64,000 nucleotides of DNA from Bacteroidales bacterium. Its GTDB lineage: Bacteria; Bacteroidota; Bacteroidia; Bacteroidales; UBA932. The notes under the pieces are model-generated. The model saw only the letters and a list, made by a program, of their open reading frames with translations. It was not told the DNA's origin and did not search any database. Positions 42,420-51,448 of this stretch are shown piece by piece. A program made the translations under genes and the position numbers. The DNA lies in NCBI GenBank assembly GCA_017554305.1, contig JAFZIN010000030.1:1-64000 (forward strand). The letters are read 5' to 3'. The stretch's first letter is position 1, and each line of letters opens with the position of its first letter.

Positions 42420-44417
42420 TTATAAAACCTGTTCTACGGAAATTTTGCCGGAATTAGTCTCTTTCAGCTTCTCTGCTACGCTCTCCGCCTCTTCCTTGGA
42501 AGAGAAGGGGCCTACGATGTATTTGGTACCGTCTGCTGAGGTGACCTTGGCCATGTCTTTGCTGGTGGCAGACTTGATGGCGTGCAGTAAAGCTTCAGGT
42601 AAACGGTCTAATCCGCTGATTACTACGTTAAAAGTACCTGCCGTCCCGGCCTTGGATTTCTTGGATGCGGCCTGTGACTCCTCCTTTCTGGCAGTTGCCA
42701 GCGGATAGGCCTTGCCGTCTTTAAGGGCCGTAATCTGTGCGGTTGAGAAGAGTTTCTTAACCTTGGAGAGCTGCTTCTGGGCATCTGCATATTTGCTGAA
42801 GGCTCCCGCGCTGTAAATGTAGCGGCCGTTCTGCTCCCTTTCAAAGACAGGGGAGAGCCCCTTAAAGCTTGCCACGTTTGCCGGCTTTACGGAACTCATA
42901 AAGCGGATTTGATAGATAATGCCGCCCGGAAGATCTTCCCAATCTGCAAGCCACCCCTTCTTTAAAATTTTAAAGGTGAGGTCTTTCTTTGGACGCTGAA
43001 GGTTAAAGTTTTCTATGTCTGTTACTTTTGCCCTGTCATTGAGCATGTTGGAAGGGTTGAAATCTTCCTCTTCATCATCATCTTCTTCCTGAACTCCAAA
43101 ATCATCTCCAAGTTCAATTTCTTTGCTTGATGGCACCACAACTCCTGAGTTGAAGAACTCCTCTTCCATCTTCCTTATGGTAATCTCACTCTCTCTAATC
43201 TGCTGGCGCAGAGCAAGAAGGGCATTCTCACCATCTGTTATAATCTTTGTTATTTTAGCAACGGAATCTTGCCTTATCTGCACCATAACGGAATCTTCAG
43301 TTGCGCGCAGTCTCTCTTCCACTTCACTATAAAGCTCACGATAGTTCTGCTGAGATACAGCCATCTGCTTTTCCTGCTTCTTGAGGTTTCTGCATTTTAC
43401 GCTCTCTCTGGTGTAATTCTGGGTCTTTGCAACGGTTGTGGAATCTGCAGGTGAGGTAACCTTTCTCTGATCTACCTCTTTAAGAGCTTTGTTAATCTCT
43501 GCATTGGTTATGGAATCTCTCTCCTTATCTGTTGTGGTTCTTACCGCACCTCTTAAACGTGCAATGTTGGCCGCCTCTTTTGCGGTTACCGCTTTGGTTA
43601 CAGGATCGGGCTGATACTCAACAACGTATGTGACAATCATTGTTGTGCTGTAGAGCGGAGAGTTGGGGTTGTCTAAAAGGCGGGTAGAGGAGAATGCTGC
43701 GTATCTACTATCGGGAGTAATATAGAAAAAGAGATCATCACCAGGCGAAGAGTAAGGAAAGCCCATATTCTGTGCCGGCCCCCAATCCTTCTTCTCTTCA
43801 TCCCAGCTGCAGACATAAAGGTCATATCCGCCCGCACCCGAGTGGCCGTTTGAGGAGAAGTAGAACTTTTTGCCGTTTGGAGAGACAAAAGGAAAAAGCT
43901 CATTGCCGGAGGTGGATATATTGCCGGAGAGTTTTTGAGGAACGCTCCAAACACCATCTGCCCCCTTAACGGTTCTGTAGATATTCCAACTGCCGTTTAC
44001 CTCTTTTGCGCTGTAATAGAGGGTGTTGGTGTTGTCTGCAAGGTAGAGGGTATCACTGGTGGTGTTGAGTCCTTCCGGTGCATGGATGAATCCGCCGGCT
44101 GCGCTTATATTTGGATAGTAGAGGTAGAAGTCTCTCTTATCCATAGTCTTACGGGTAACCACGGTTGGCTCGGAGACAAACTTCAGCATCTCTTCTCCGT
44201 TCTGGCAGCAGATAATCTTCATATCCAGAGCCCTCTTCTGTGCGGGTTCCGCCTTTGCGGCCAGCTTCTCATATATGGCGCGGGCCTCCGCAAAGCTGTA
44301 ACTTCTGTAAAGAGAGTCTGCTACCCTCTCACTCTCCGGAGCGTTCTGTGCCTTTGCCGGTGTGGTAAAAAGAAGAGCCACAACTGGCAGAATTATCATC
44401 ACGATAGTTTTCTTCAT
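42420..44417 (-). CDS. Secreted protein with WD40-like (PD40) repeats and C-terminal SPOR-like domain
   Basis: This 665-residue protein has a signal peptide (MKKTIVMIILPVVALLF...AKAQ), a short TPR-like start (about 28-75), and PD40-type repeats near 120-260 (NELFPFVSPNGKKFYFSSNGH, DDLFFYITPDSRYAAFSST). A charged coiled-coil stretch (about 340-430), an acidic block (QEEDDDEEEDF near 448), and two SPOR-like units at about 490-560 and 585-665 follow. SPOR domains bind denuded peptidoglycan, so it may localise to septa. It leads the four-gene minus operon. Confidence 0.78.
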   Translation of the reverse strand: MKKTIVMIILPVVALLFTTPAKAQNAPESERVADSLYRSYSFAEARAIYEKLAAKAEPAQKRALDMKIICCQNGEEMLKFVSEPTVVTRKTMDKRDFYLYYPNISAAGGFIHAPEGLNTTSDTLYLADNTNTLYYSAKEVNGSWNIYRTVKGADGVWSVPQKLSGNISTSGNELFPFVSPNGKKFYFSSNGHSGAGGYDLYVCSWDEEKKDWGPAQNMGFPYSSPGDDLFFYITPDSRYAAFSSTRLLDNPNSPLYSTTMIVTYVVEYQPDPVTKAVTAKEAANIARLRGAVRTTTDKERDSITNAEINKALKEVDQRKVTSPADSTTVAKTQNYTRESVKCRNLKKQEKQMAVSQQNYRELYSEVEERLRATEDSVMVQIRQDSVAKITKIITDGENALLALRQQIRESEITIRKMEEEFFNSGVVVPSSKEIELGDDFGVQEEDDDEEEDFNPSNMLNDRAKVTDIENFNLQRPKKDLTFKILKKGWLADWEDLPGGIIYQIRFMSSVKPANVASFKGLSPVFEREQNGRYIYSAGAFSKYADAQKQLSKVKKLFSTAQITALKDGKAYPLATARKEESQAASKKSKAGTAGTFNVVISGLDRLPEALLHAIKSATSKDMAKVTSADGTKYIVGPFSSKEEAESVAEKLKETNSGKISVEQVL

Positions 44418-44455
44418 CTCTTTGCTCTTTTCAAAAGGGAGCCAAATGGCTGTAA

Positions 44456-44501
44456 CAAAGGTATGAAATAGTTTATTTTTTACGAAAAAATTGTAAATTT
44501 G
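44456..44501. promoter_or_regulatory. Divergent -7 elements for the PD40/SPOR operon and secDF
   Basis: TACCTTTG on the minus strand (44456-44463) lies 38 bases before the PD40 gene ATG. TAAATTTG on the plus strand (44494-44501) lies 29 bases before the secDF ATG. The two cores are 30 bases apart. Confidence 0.55.
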
Positions 44502-44530
44502 CGGCCTATTATCAAAACTGTAATTTAAAA

Positions 44531-47500
44531 ATGCAAAACAAAGGACTCTTTAGAGCATTGGCAATCCTGATTGCGCTGGCGTGCTTGTACCAACTGTCAT
44601 TCACGTTTGTAACAAGAAATCAGGAGAAGAAGGCGGAGGCGTTTGCAGCCAAAGCTGTTGAGATAGAGAAGAATAAGCCGGAATTTGCACAGGTGTCAGA
44701 CCTGAACAAGGCTTTCTATCTAGACTCACTTCAGAAAGTTAAAAACAGATATTACCTAGATTCAATCACAGCAAAGAAGGTCTATCTCGGATACACTTAT
44801 AAGGATGTAAAAGAGAAGGAAATCAAACTTGGTTTGGACCTGAAGGGAGGTATGAACGTGATGATGCAGGTTCAGCTCAGGGATTTGGTTAAGGCTCTTG
44901 CCAACAATAACCAGAGCGAGGAGTTTGTAAAGGCCCTCAACCTTGCAACTGAAAGAGAAGTGACTAGCCGTCAGGACTTTATTACTCTCTTTAAGCAGGC
45001 TTGGGAAGAGGTTGCTCCTACCCAGAGACTCTCCACCATCTTTGGAACATACGAGATGAGAGACAGAATCACTCCTGAGACTTCCAATGATGAGGTTATC
45101 TCAATCATCCGCAAGGAGGCAGAGAGTGCAATCTCCAACTCATTTAACGTGCTCCGCAGCCGTATTGACCGTTTTGGTGTTACCTCTCCTAACATTCAGA
45201 AACTCGGAAACTCCGGAAGAATTCTTGTGGAACTTCCTGGTGTTAAGGAGCCTGAGCGTGTTAGAAAACTTCTCCAGGGAACTGCTTCATTGGAGTTCTG
45301 GCCAACATTTGAGGGCAGTGAGGTTTACGGTGCTCTCACACAGGCAGACGCTTTGTTAAGAGATATGAACGCTGCAGAGGCTGCAGTTGAGGACAGCACA
45401 GCAGTTACCAAAGACTCTACCAGCATAGCAGAGATGATTAAGCAGGAGATTAGCGCAACAGACTCACTCTCACAGGATGAGGTTGCTTTTGCAAAACAGC
45501 ATCCGCTGCTCTATCTCCTCCGCCCTCAGGTTTACCAGGGCAATATTGCTCCGGGTCCTGAGATGGGACGTGCTCACTACAAGGATACTGCAATGATTAA
45601 CAAGTATCTGAGCATGCCTCAGGTAAAGGCTGTTCTTCCTGCAGATTTGGTTCCTATGTGGACCGTTAAGGCTGTAGACGAGGCAGATACCTACTACGCT
45701 CTGATAGCCATAAAGAACTCATCAAGAGACGGTAAGGCTCCTCTGGACGGAAGCTGCATTACAGATGCAAGCATCTCTTACCAGCAGAGCGGCGGACTTC
45801 CTGGCGTAAGCATGTCTATGAACCCGGAGGGTGCAAAGACCTGGGCAAGACTTACAGCAGACAACATTAAGAGAAGCATTGCTGTTGTATTGGACGGAAT
45901 GGCTTACTCTTATCCAACTGTAAAGAATGAAATTACCGGCGGTAACTCACTGATTGACGGACGTTTCACCATTGATGAGGCAACAGACCTTGCAAACGTT
46001 CTCAAATCCGGTAAACTTCCTGCACCGGCAACTATTCTTCAGGAGCAGGTTGTAGGTCCTTCATTGGGACAGGAGTCTATCAATTCAGGTATGATTTCAT
46101 TCCTGATTGCATTCATACTGGTTCTCCTTTACATGCTCTTCTTCTACAGAGGCGCAGGTGTTGCTGCTTGTATTGCTCTGATTTGCAACGTGGTATTCCT
46201 TCTTGGATCTCTCGTTTCAATGGGTGCGGTACTTACACTCCCTGGTATTGCCGGTCTGGTACTTACCCTGGGTATGGCGGTAGACTCCAACGTTATTATC
46301 TATGAGCGTATTAAGGAGGAACTCAGAAGCGGTAAGCAACTCCGCCTTGCAGTTAAGGACGGTTACAACAACGCTTACTCCGCAATCTTAGACGGTAACA
46401 TTACCACCATCATTGTAGGTATTGTACTGGCAGTATTCGGTACCGGTCCTATTCAGGGATTTGCAACCACTTTGATTCTTGGTATCATCACCTCACTCAT
46501 CACTTCAATCTTCATTACAAGATTGTACTTTGAGGGTCGTCTCAGCAGAAACAAGAACATTACATTTGAGGGCAAAGCAACTCGCAACTTCCTTACCAAC
46601 ACAAAGATAGACTTCATTGGTCTGAGGAAGACCACATACGTAATTGCTCTTGCAGTTATTATCACCTGCCTTGGTTTCATCTTTACAAAGGGCTTCACTT
46701 ACGGTGTAGATTTCACCGGAGGTAGAACTTACGTTTTGAGATTTGACAAGATGGTTTCTGCAGACGATGTTCGTAAAGCAGCAACCGCAGAGTTTGGTGA
46801 GAGCGTTGAGGTTAAGCAGTTTGGTTCAGGCAGCCAGATGAAAGTAACCACCAAGTACAAGATTAATGACAACTCTCAGGAGGTTGATCAGGAGGTTGAA
46901 GGTAAACTCTACAACGCTTTGAAGGGCTTCTTTGAGACTCCTCTTACTCAGGAGCAGTTTACAACAACCGTAGACAATCCTAACGGTATTGTAAGTTCAG
47001 ATAAGGTTGGACCTACCATTGCAAATGATATGAAGAGAAAGGGTACATACGCAGTTATTATTGCGTTGATTGCCATCTTCCTCTACATTGCAGGACGTTT
47101 CTCCAACTGGTCCTGGGGTGCCGGCGGTATTGCAGCATTGGCTCACGATGCAATTATTGTGATTGGCTTCTACTCAATATTCACCGGAATTCTGCCGTTC
47201 TCACTGGATGTAGACCAGACATTCATTGCTGCGGTTCTGACAATCATTGGTTACTCAATTAATGATACCGTGGTTATCTTTGACCGTATTCGTGAATACA
47301 AGAAACTCTATCCAAAGAGATCTCTTAAGGAGAACATTAACGGCGCTGTAAACAGCACACTGGCAAGAACCTTCAACACTTCCGGTACAACATTGGTTGT
47401 ATTGCTGGCAATTGCAATCTTTGGCGGTGATACCATCCGCGGATTTGCAGTAGCTCTTGCAATAGGCGTTATTGTGGGTACATTCTCATCTGTATTCGTT

Positions 47501-47560
47501 GCAACTCCAATAATGTACGACATCAACAAAAAGAAGGTTGAGAAGGTTGTTAAAAAGTAG
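44531..47560 (+). CDS. secDF: Fused protein translocase subunit SecDF
   Basis: SecDF uses the proton-motive force to pull secreted proteins out of the SecYEG channel. At 1009 residues it is the fused form usual in Bacteroidota. The SecD half (about 1-650) has an N-terminal helix, LGLDLKGGMNVMM near 97, the P1 domain with SRIDRFGVTSPNIQ near 215, and GPSLGQESI plus the first set of helices from about 520. The SecF half (about 690-1005) has YGVDFTGGRTYVLRF near 725 and a second six-helix set with IGYSINDTVVIFDRIREY near 905. A terminator follows. Confidence 0.96.
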   Translation: MQNKGLFRALAILIALACLYQLSFTFVTRNQEKKAEAFAAKAVEIEKNKPEFAQVSDLNKAFYLDSLQKVKNRYYLDSITAKKVYLGYTYKDVKEKEIKLGLDLKGGMNVMMQVQLRDLVKALANNNQSEEFVKALNLATEREVTSRQDFITLFKQAWEEVAPTQRLSTIFGTYEMRDRITPETSNDEVISIIRKEAESAISNSFNVLRSRIDRFGVTSPNIQKLGNSGRILVELPGVKEPERVRKLLQGTASLEFWPTFEGSEVYGALTQADALLRDMNAAEAAVEDSTAVTKDSTSIAEMIKQEISATDSLSQDEVAFAKQHPLLYLLRPQVYQGNIAPGPEMGRAHYKDTAMINKYLSMPQVKAVLPADLVPMWTVKAVDEADTYYALIAIKNSSRDGKAPLDGSCITDASISYQQSGGLPGVSMSMNPEGAKTWARLTADNIKRSIAVVLDGMAYSYPTVKNEITGGNSLIDGRFTIDEATDLANVLKSGKLPAPATILQEQVVGPSLGQESINSGMISFLIAFILVLLYMLFFYRGAGVAACIALICNVVFLLGSLVSMGAVLTLPGIAGLVLTLGMAVDSNVIIYERIKEELRSGKQLRLAVKDGYNNAYSAILDGNITTIIVGIVLAVFGTGPIQGFATTLILGIITSLITSIFITRLYFEGRLSRNKNITFEGKATRNFLTNTKIDFIGLRKTTYVIALAVIITCLGFIFTKGFTYGVDFTGGRTYVLRFDKMVSADDVRKAATAEFGESVEVKQFGSGSQMKVTTKYKINDNSQEVDQEVEGKLYNALKGFFETPLTQEQFTTTVDNPNGIVSSDKVGPTIANDMKRKGTYAVIIALIAIFLYIAGRFSNWSWGAGGIAALAHDAIIVIGFYSIFTGILPFSLDVDQTFIAAVLTIIGYSINDTVVIFDRIREYKKLYPKRSLKENINGAVNSTLARTFNTSGTTLVVLLAIAIFGGDTIRGFAVALAIGVIVGTFSSVFVATPIMYDINKKKVEKVVKK

Positions 47561-47578
47561 AGTTGAAACTCAGTTTTA

Positions 47579-47616
47579 AGAGGGGGATGGCTTAGCGGCC
47601 ACCCCCTCTTTTTTTT
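47579..47616 (+). terminator. Terminator after secDF
   Basis: AGAGGGGG pairs with CCCCCTCT and TGGC with GCCA (one bulged A), followed by about ten T's. It is a strong intrinsic terminator. Confidence 0.9.
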
Positions 47617-47652
47617 AGGTAAAACAAGCCGCTTGGTTACGGCTATTTTTTA

Positions 47653-47660
47653 TAAATTTG
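47653..47660 (+). promoter_or_regulatory. -7 element TAAATTTG for the rnr operon
   Basis: TAAATTTG lies 21 bases before the rnr ATG. It probably drives rnr-gpmI-dnaE and the nitroreductase gene. Confidence 0.55.
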
Positions 47661-47681
47661 TAGGGTTATAGCAAAAATTTT

Positions 47682-49889
47682 ATGAGCAGAAAGAATTCAA
47701 AAAGGAACAGGGGCGGAAAAGGAGCAAAAGCGGCCTTTTTAAGGCTCAAAAAGTCTAAGAAGGAGAGAGGCTTAACAATGGGGAGAAGGGTTGAAAGAAG
47801 TGGCGTTGCGGGCGCAGGCCGCAGAGTTTGTGAAGAGGTTGAGGGCTTGCTGGAGATAGCATCGGGAGGATACGGATTTGTAAGACTGGCCCCAAAGGAT
47901 GGAAGCTCTGTAATTCCAAAGAAAGATGAGAGGGAAGATGTTTTTATTCCAATAGGAAAACTAAGAGGCGCACTCAATAATGACACCGTAAGAGTTGCCA
48001 TCACAAAGCCGGATCAGGCAAAGGGCAAGGAGGGTGAAGTCATTGCCATAGTTCAAAGAAGCACAAGGCCTTACGTTGGTATTCTTCAGATTTCAGGAAA
48101 GCACGCCTGGGTAATTATTGAAAGCAAGAGCATGCCGTATGATATTGAGGTTCCGGTTGAGAGCGTAAAGAAAGAGTGGCAGGGGCTCAAGGTTGCGGCA
48201 CTGGTGAAGGATTTTCCGCGCGGTTTCCAAACTCCTGTGGGTGAGGTTGTTGATGTGCTTGGAAAACCGGGAGACAACAACACGGAGATGCACGCCATCC
48301 TCTCAGAGTACGGACTTCCTTACAAGTTTCCGGAGGAGGTTGAGGCCGAGGCTTCAAAGATTCCGGTTAAAATTACAAAGGCAGATTTGGAGGGAAGAAG
48401 AGATTTGCGCAAGGAGTGCATCTTTACAATAGACCCTGCAGATGCCAAGGATTTTGATGATGCAGTATCATTTAAAGTGCTGGAAAACGGCAACTTTGAG
48501 ATAGGTGTTCATATTGCGGACGTCTCTTACTACGTTAAGCCTAAAACGCTGTTGGACAAAGAGGCATACGCCAGAGCAACAAGCGTTTATCTTGTAGACA
48601 GAACCATACCTATGCTTCCGGAGGCGCTCTCCAACAATCTCTGTTCACTGCGTCCTAACGAAGATAAACTCTGCTTCTCTGCAATCTTTGAAATGGACTC
48701 ATCTGCAAAGGTTTTAAAGCAGTGGTTCGGACGCACGGTAATCAATTCTTCTTTCCGTTTTGCATACGAAGAGGCGCAGCAGATTATAGACAGAGAGGGT
48801 GATATGAAAGATTACACTCCTGTTATGCCGGAGGGTAAAGTTCCTTCTGCTGAGGTTGTTACGGCGGTGCTGGAACTTCATAAGATTGCAACGGTGCTGA
48901 GGAAAAAGAGATTCAAAGAGGGTTCTATAAGCTTTGAAAGACCTGAAATGAAGGTTGTTGTAGATGAGACCGGTAAACCTATTGATGTTGTTCAGAAGGT
49001 TACCAAATCTGCCAACTGGCTTATTGAAGAGTTTATGCTTCTGGCAAACAAAGCGGTTGCAACTCACGTAACAAAAGAGATAAGAAAGGAGGCTCCTACG
49101 TTTGTATACAGAATTCACGATGAGCCTAATATGGAGAAGGTTGCAGAGCTCAAGACCTTTGTTAAACACTTTGGTTACAAGATGGAAGCGGCAGATACTC
49201 CTAAGCAGCTTGCAAAGTCTCTGAACAAACTTGTTGAGCAATTGAGGGGAAAACCGGAGTGTGATACCATTGAACTTCTGGCGTTAAGATGTATGGCTCG
49301 CGCGCAATACTCAACAAACAACATAGGCCACTACGGACTTGGATTCCAGTACTATACACACTTCACCTCTCCAATCAGAAGATATCCCGATATGATGGTT
49401 CACCGCCTTCTCTCACGCTATCTATTGGGAGAAAAGAGTGCAGACAAACAGATGTTTGAAGAGTACTGCCTGCATTCATCACAGCGGGAACAGGTTGCTA
49501 CTGAGGCAGAAAGAGCCAGCATAAAGTATAAGATGGCGGAGTATATGAAGGAGCGTGTGGGTAAGATTTATGAGGGAACAATAAGCGGAGTTACCGAGTG
49601 GGGACTCTATGTTCAGATAGAACCGGAGAAGATTGAGGGTATGATTTCTCTCAGAGAGCTGGAGGATGATTACTACCAGTTTGATGAGAAGATATACAGC
49701 GTAAAGGGTAAATCTTCCGGCAAAAAATATACGCTTGGAGACCGTGTTACCGTGAAGGTAGAGCGCGCATCTTTGGAGCAGAAAACCATTGATTTTTCAC
49801 TGGTTCCGGATGAGGCGGTTGAGCCTGCAGAGAAGTACGGAATGGAGGAACCAAAACTATCGGGAGAAAAAAAGAAAAAGTCAAAATAA
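47682..49889 (+). CDS. rnr: Ribonuclease R
   Basis: RNase R is a processive 3'-5' exoribonuclease that degrades structured RNA. The 735 residues have a basic N-terminal tail (KNSKRNRGGKGAKAAF), OB cold-shock domains (about 50-210), and the RNB domain with the metal-binding Asp cluster in TIDPADAKDFDDAVS near 249. HYTSPIRRYPDMMVHRLL (written here as THFTSPIRRYPD near 560) and a C-terminal S1 domain (about 622-705) follow. The Lys-rich end (KKKKSK) is preceded by codons containing the dispersed CTATCGGGAG motif. Confidence 0.95.
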   Translation: MSRKNSKRNRGGKGAKAAFLRLKKSKKERGLTMGRRVERSGVAGAGRRVCEEVEGLLEIASGGYGFVRLAPKDGSSVIPKKDEREDVFIPIGKLRGALNNDTVRVAITKPDQAKGKEGEVIAIVQRSTRPYVGILQISGKHAWVIIESKSMPYDIEVPVESVKKEWQGLKVAALVKDFPRGFQTPVGEVVDVLGKPGDNNTEMHAILSEYGLPYKFPEEVEAEASKIPVKITKADLEGRRDLRKECIFTIDPADAKDFDDAVSFKVLENGNFEIGVHIADVSYYVKPKTLLDKEAYARATSVYLVDRTIPMLPEALSNNLCSLRPNEDKLCFSAIFEMDSSAKVLKQWFGRTVINSSFRFAYEEAQQIIDREGDMKDYTPVMPEGKVPSAEVVTAVLELHKIATVLRKKRFKEGSISFERPEMKVVVDETGKPIDVVQKVTKSANWLIEEFMLLANKAVATHVTKEIRKEAPTFVYRIHDEPNMEKVAELKTFVKHFGYKMEAADTPKQLAKSLNKLVEQLRGKPECDTIELLALRCMARAQYSTNNIGHYGLGFQYYTHFTSPIRRYPDMMVHRLLSRYLLGEKSADKQMFEEYCLHSSQREQVATEAERASIKYKMAEYMKERVGKIYEGTISGVTEWGLYVQIEPEKIEGMISLRELEDDYYQFDEKIYSVKGKSSGKKYTLGDRVTVKVERASLEQKTIDFSLVPDEAVEPAEKYGMEEPKLSGEKKKKSK

Positions 49890-49904
49890 TAACAGTTAAG
49901 AGAG

Positions 49905-51437
49905 ATGGGAAAGAAAGTTTTACTAATGATTTTAGACGGATGGGGAATTGGAAAAGAGGATTCCTCAAATGCCATATTTACTCAGGGTCAGCCAAATATA
50001 GATGCGCTGAGAGCAAAGTATCCGCACTCGGAATTGATGGCTTGCGGAGAGGATGTTGGTCTGCCGGAGGGGCAGATGGGAAACTCTGAGGTTGGTCACT
50101 TGAACATTGGTGCCGGCAGGGTAGTTTATCAGGATCTTGTTAAGATTAACAAGGTGTGCAGAGAGAAGAAAATGCTGGAGAACAAAGAGATAAAGGGTGT
50201 ATTTGATTATGCTCGCGGGGAGGATGAAAATCAGGCACATGCGCTGCATCTGATGGGCCTTGTTTCACGCGGCGGAGTGCACAGTTCTCTGGAACATCTG
50301 TTTGCATTTTTGGATACCGCAAAGGAGTGCGGTTTGAGTAAAGTTTTTGTTCACTGCTTTATGGACGGAAGAGATACAGACCCAAGAAGCGGTAAAGGAT
50401 TTGTTGCGGAGTTGGAGGAACACATGGCAAAGAGCACGGGCAAAGTTGCTTCTGTTTGCGGAAGATTTTATGCAATGGACAGAGATAAGCGCTGGGAGAG
50501 AATAAAGGAGGCGTATGATCTTTTAGTTGAAGGCAAGGGGGCTAAGTTTACATCTGCTGTTGAGGCTATTCAAGCCTCTTATGATGAGGGTGTTACAGAT
50601 GAGTTCATTAAACCGGTTTCTATAAGAGACAAAGAGGGAAATCCTGTTGCAACTATAGGTGAAAATGATGCGGTTATCTTCTTCAATTTCCGCAATGACA
50701 GAGCGCGTGAGATGACAAGCGTTCTTACTCAGAAAGATATGCCGGAGATGGGAATGCATACCATTCCGCTCTACTACTGCTGCCTTACTCCGTATGATGA
50801 CGAGTTTAAGGGTTTGCATATTCTCTTTGATAAGGAGCACGTGCAAAATACTTTGGGTGAGGTTGTTGCAAATGCCGGCAAAAATCAGTTGAGAATTGCG
50901 GAGACGGAAAAATATGCTCACGTTACCTTCTTCTTCAATGGCGGAAGAGAAGAGCCGTTCAAAAATGAGGATAGAATTTTGGTGGCTTCTCCAAAGGTTG
51001 CAACGTACGATTTGCAGCCGGAGATGAGCGCACCTGAGGTTGCGGAGAAGTTGATAAAAGCTATCGAGAGTAAAAAAGAAGATATGATTATTCTCAACTT
51101 TGCAAATGGTGATATGGTTGGGCATACAGGTGTATATGAGGCAATTAAAAAGGCAGTGAAATGCATAGACACTCTGGTTGGAAAGGTTGTTTCTGTGGCA
51201 AGAGAGAATGGTTATTCCGTGCTTATTACAGCAGACCACGGCAATGCGGATTATGCGGTTAATCCGGACGGCTCTCCTAATACCGCTCACTCTCTTAACC
51301 CGGTTCAGTTTGTTGTTGTGGATGATGATGTTAAGAAAGTTGAAAACGGAAGGCTGTGTGATATTGCTCCAACAATACTGCGTCTGATGGATATTCCTCA
51401 GCCGGAAGAGATGACGGGAAAGTGTTTGATCAGTTAA
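49905..51437 (+). CDS. gpmI: 2,3-bisphosphoglycerate-independent phosphoglycerate mutase
   Basis: GpmI interconverts 3- and 2-phosphoglycerate with two Mn ions. The 510 residues are standard: ILDGWGIG (9-16), the phosphoserine Ser61 in [31 protein letters not shown] near 147, [10 protein letters not shown] near 262 and the metal-binding [12 protein letters not shown] and [10 protein letters not shown] (near 398 and 442). It lies 15 bases behind rnr and 11 bases before dnaE. Confidence 0.97.
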   Translation: MGKKVLLMILDGWGIGKEDSSNAIFTQGQPNIDALRAKYPHSELMACGEDVGLPEGQMGNSEVGHLNIGAGRVVYQDLVKINKVCREKKMLENKEIKGVFDYARGEDENQAHALHLMGLVSRGGVHSSLEHLFAFLDTAKECGLSKVFVHCFMDGRDTDPRSGKGFVAELEEHMAKSTGKVASVCGRFYAMDRDKRWERIKEAYDLLVEGKGAKFTSAVEAIQASYDEGVTDEFIKPVSIRDKEGNPVATIGENDAVIFFNFRNDRAREMTSVLTQKDMPEMGMHTIPLYYCCLTPYDDEFKGLHILFDKEHVQNTLGEVVANAGKNQLRIAETEKYAHVTFFFNGGREEPFKNEDRILVASPKVATYDLQPEMSAPEVAEKLIKAIESKKEDMIILNFANGDMVGHTGVYEAIKKAVKCIDTLVGKVVSVARENGYSVLITADHGNADYAVNPDGSPNTAHSLNPVQFVVVDDDVKKVENGRLCDIAPTILRLMDIPQPEEMTGKCLIS

Positions 51438-51448
51438 TGTAAGAGATT

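Noticed and set aside
50523..51290. 255-codon open frame antisense to gpmI
   Set aside because: It is a codon-usage shadow of the well-conserved GpmI sequence.
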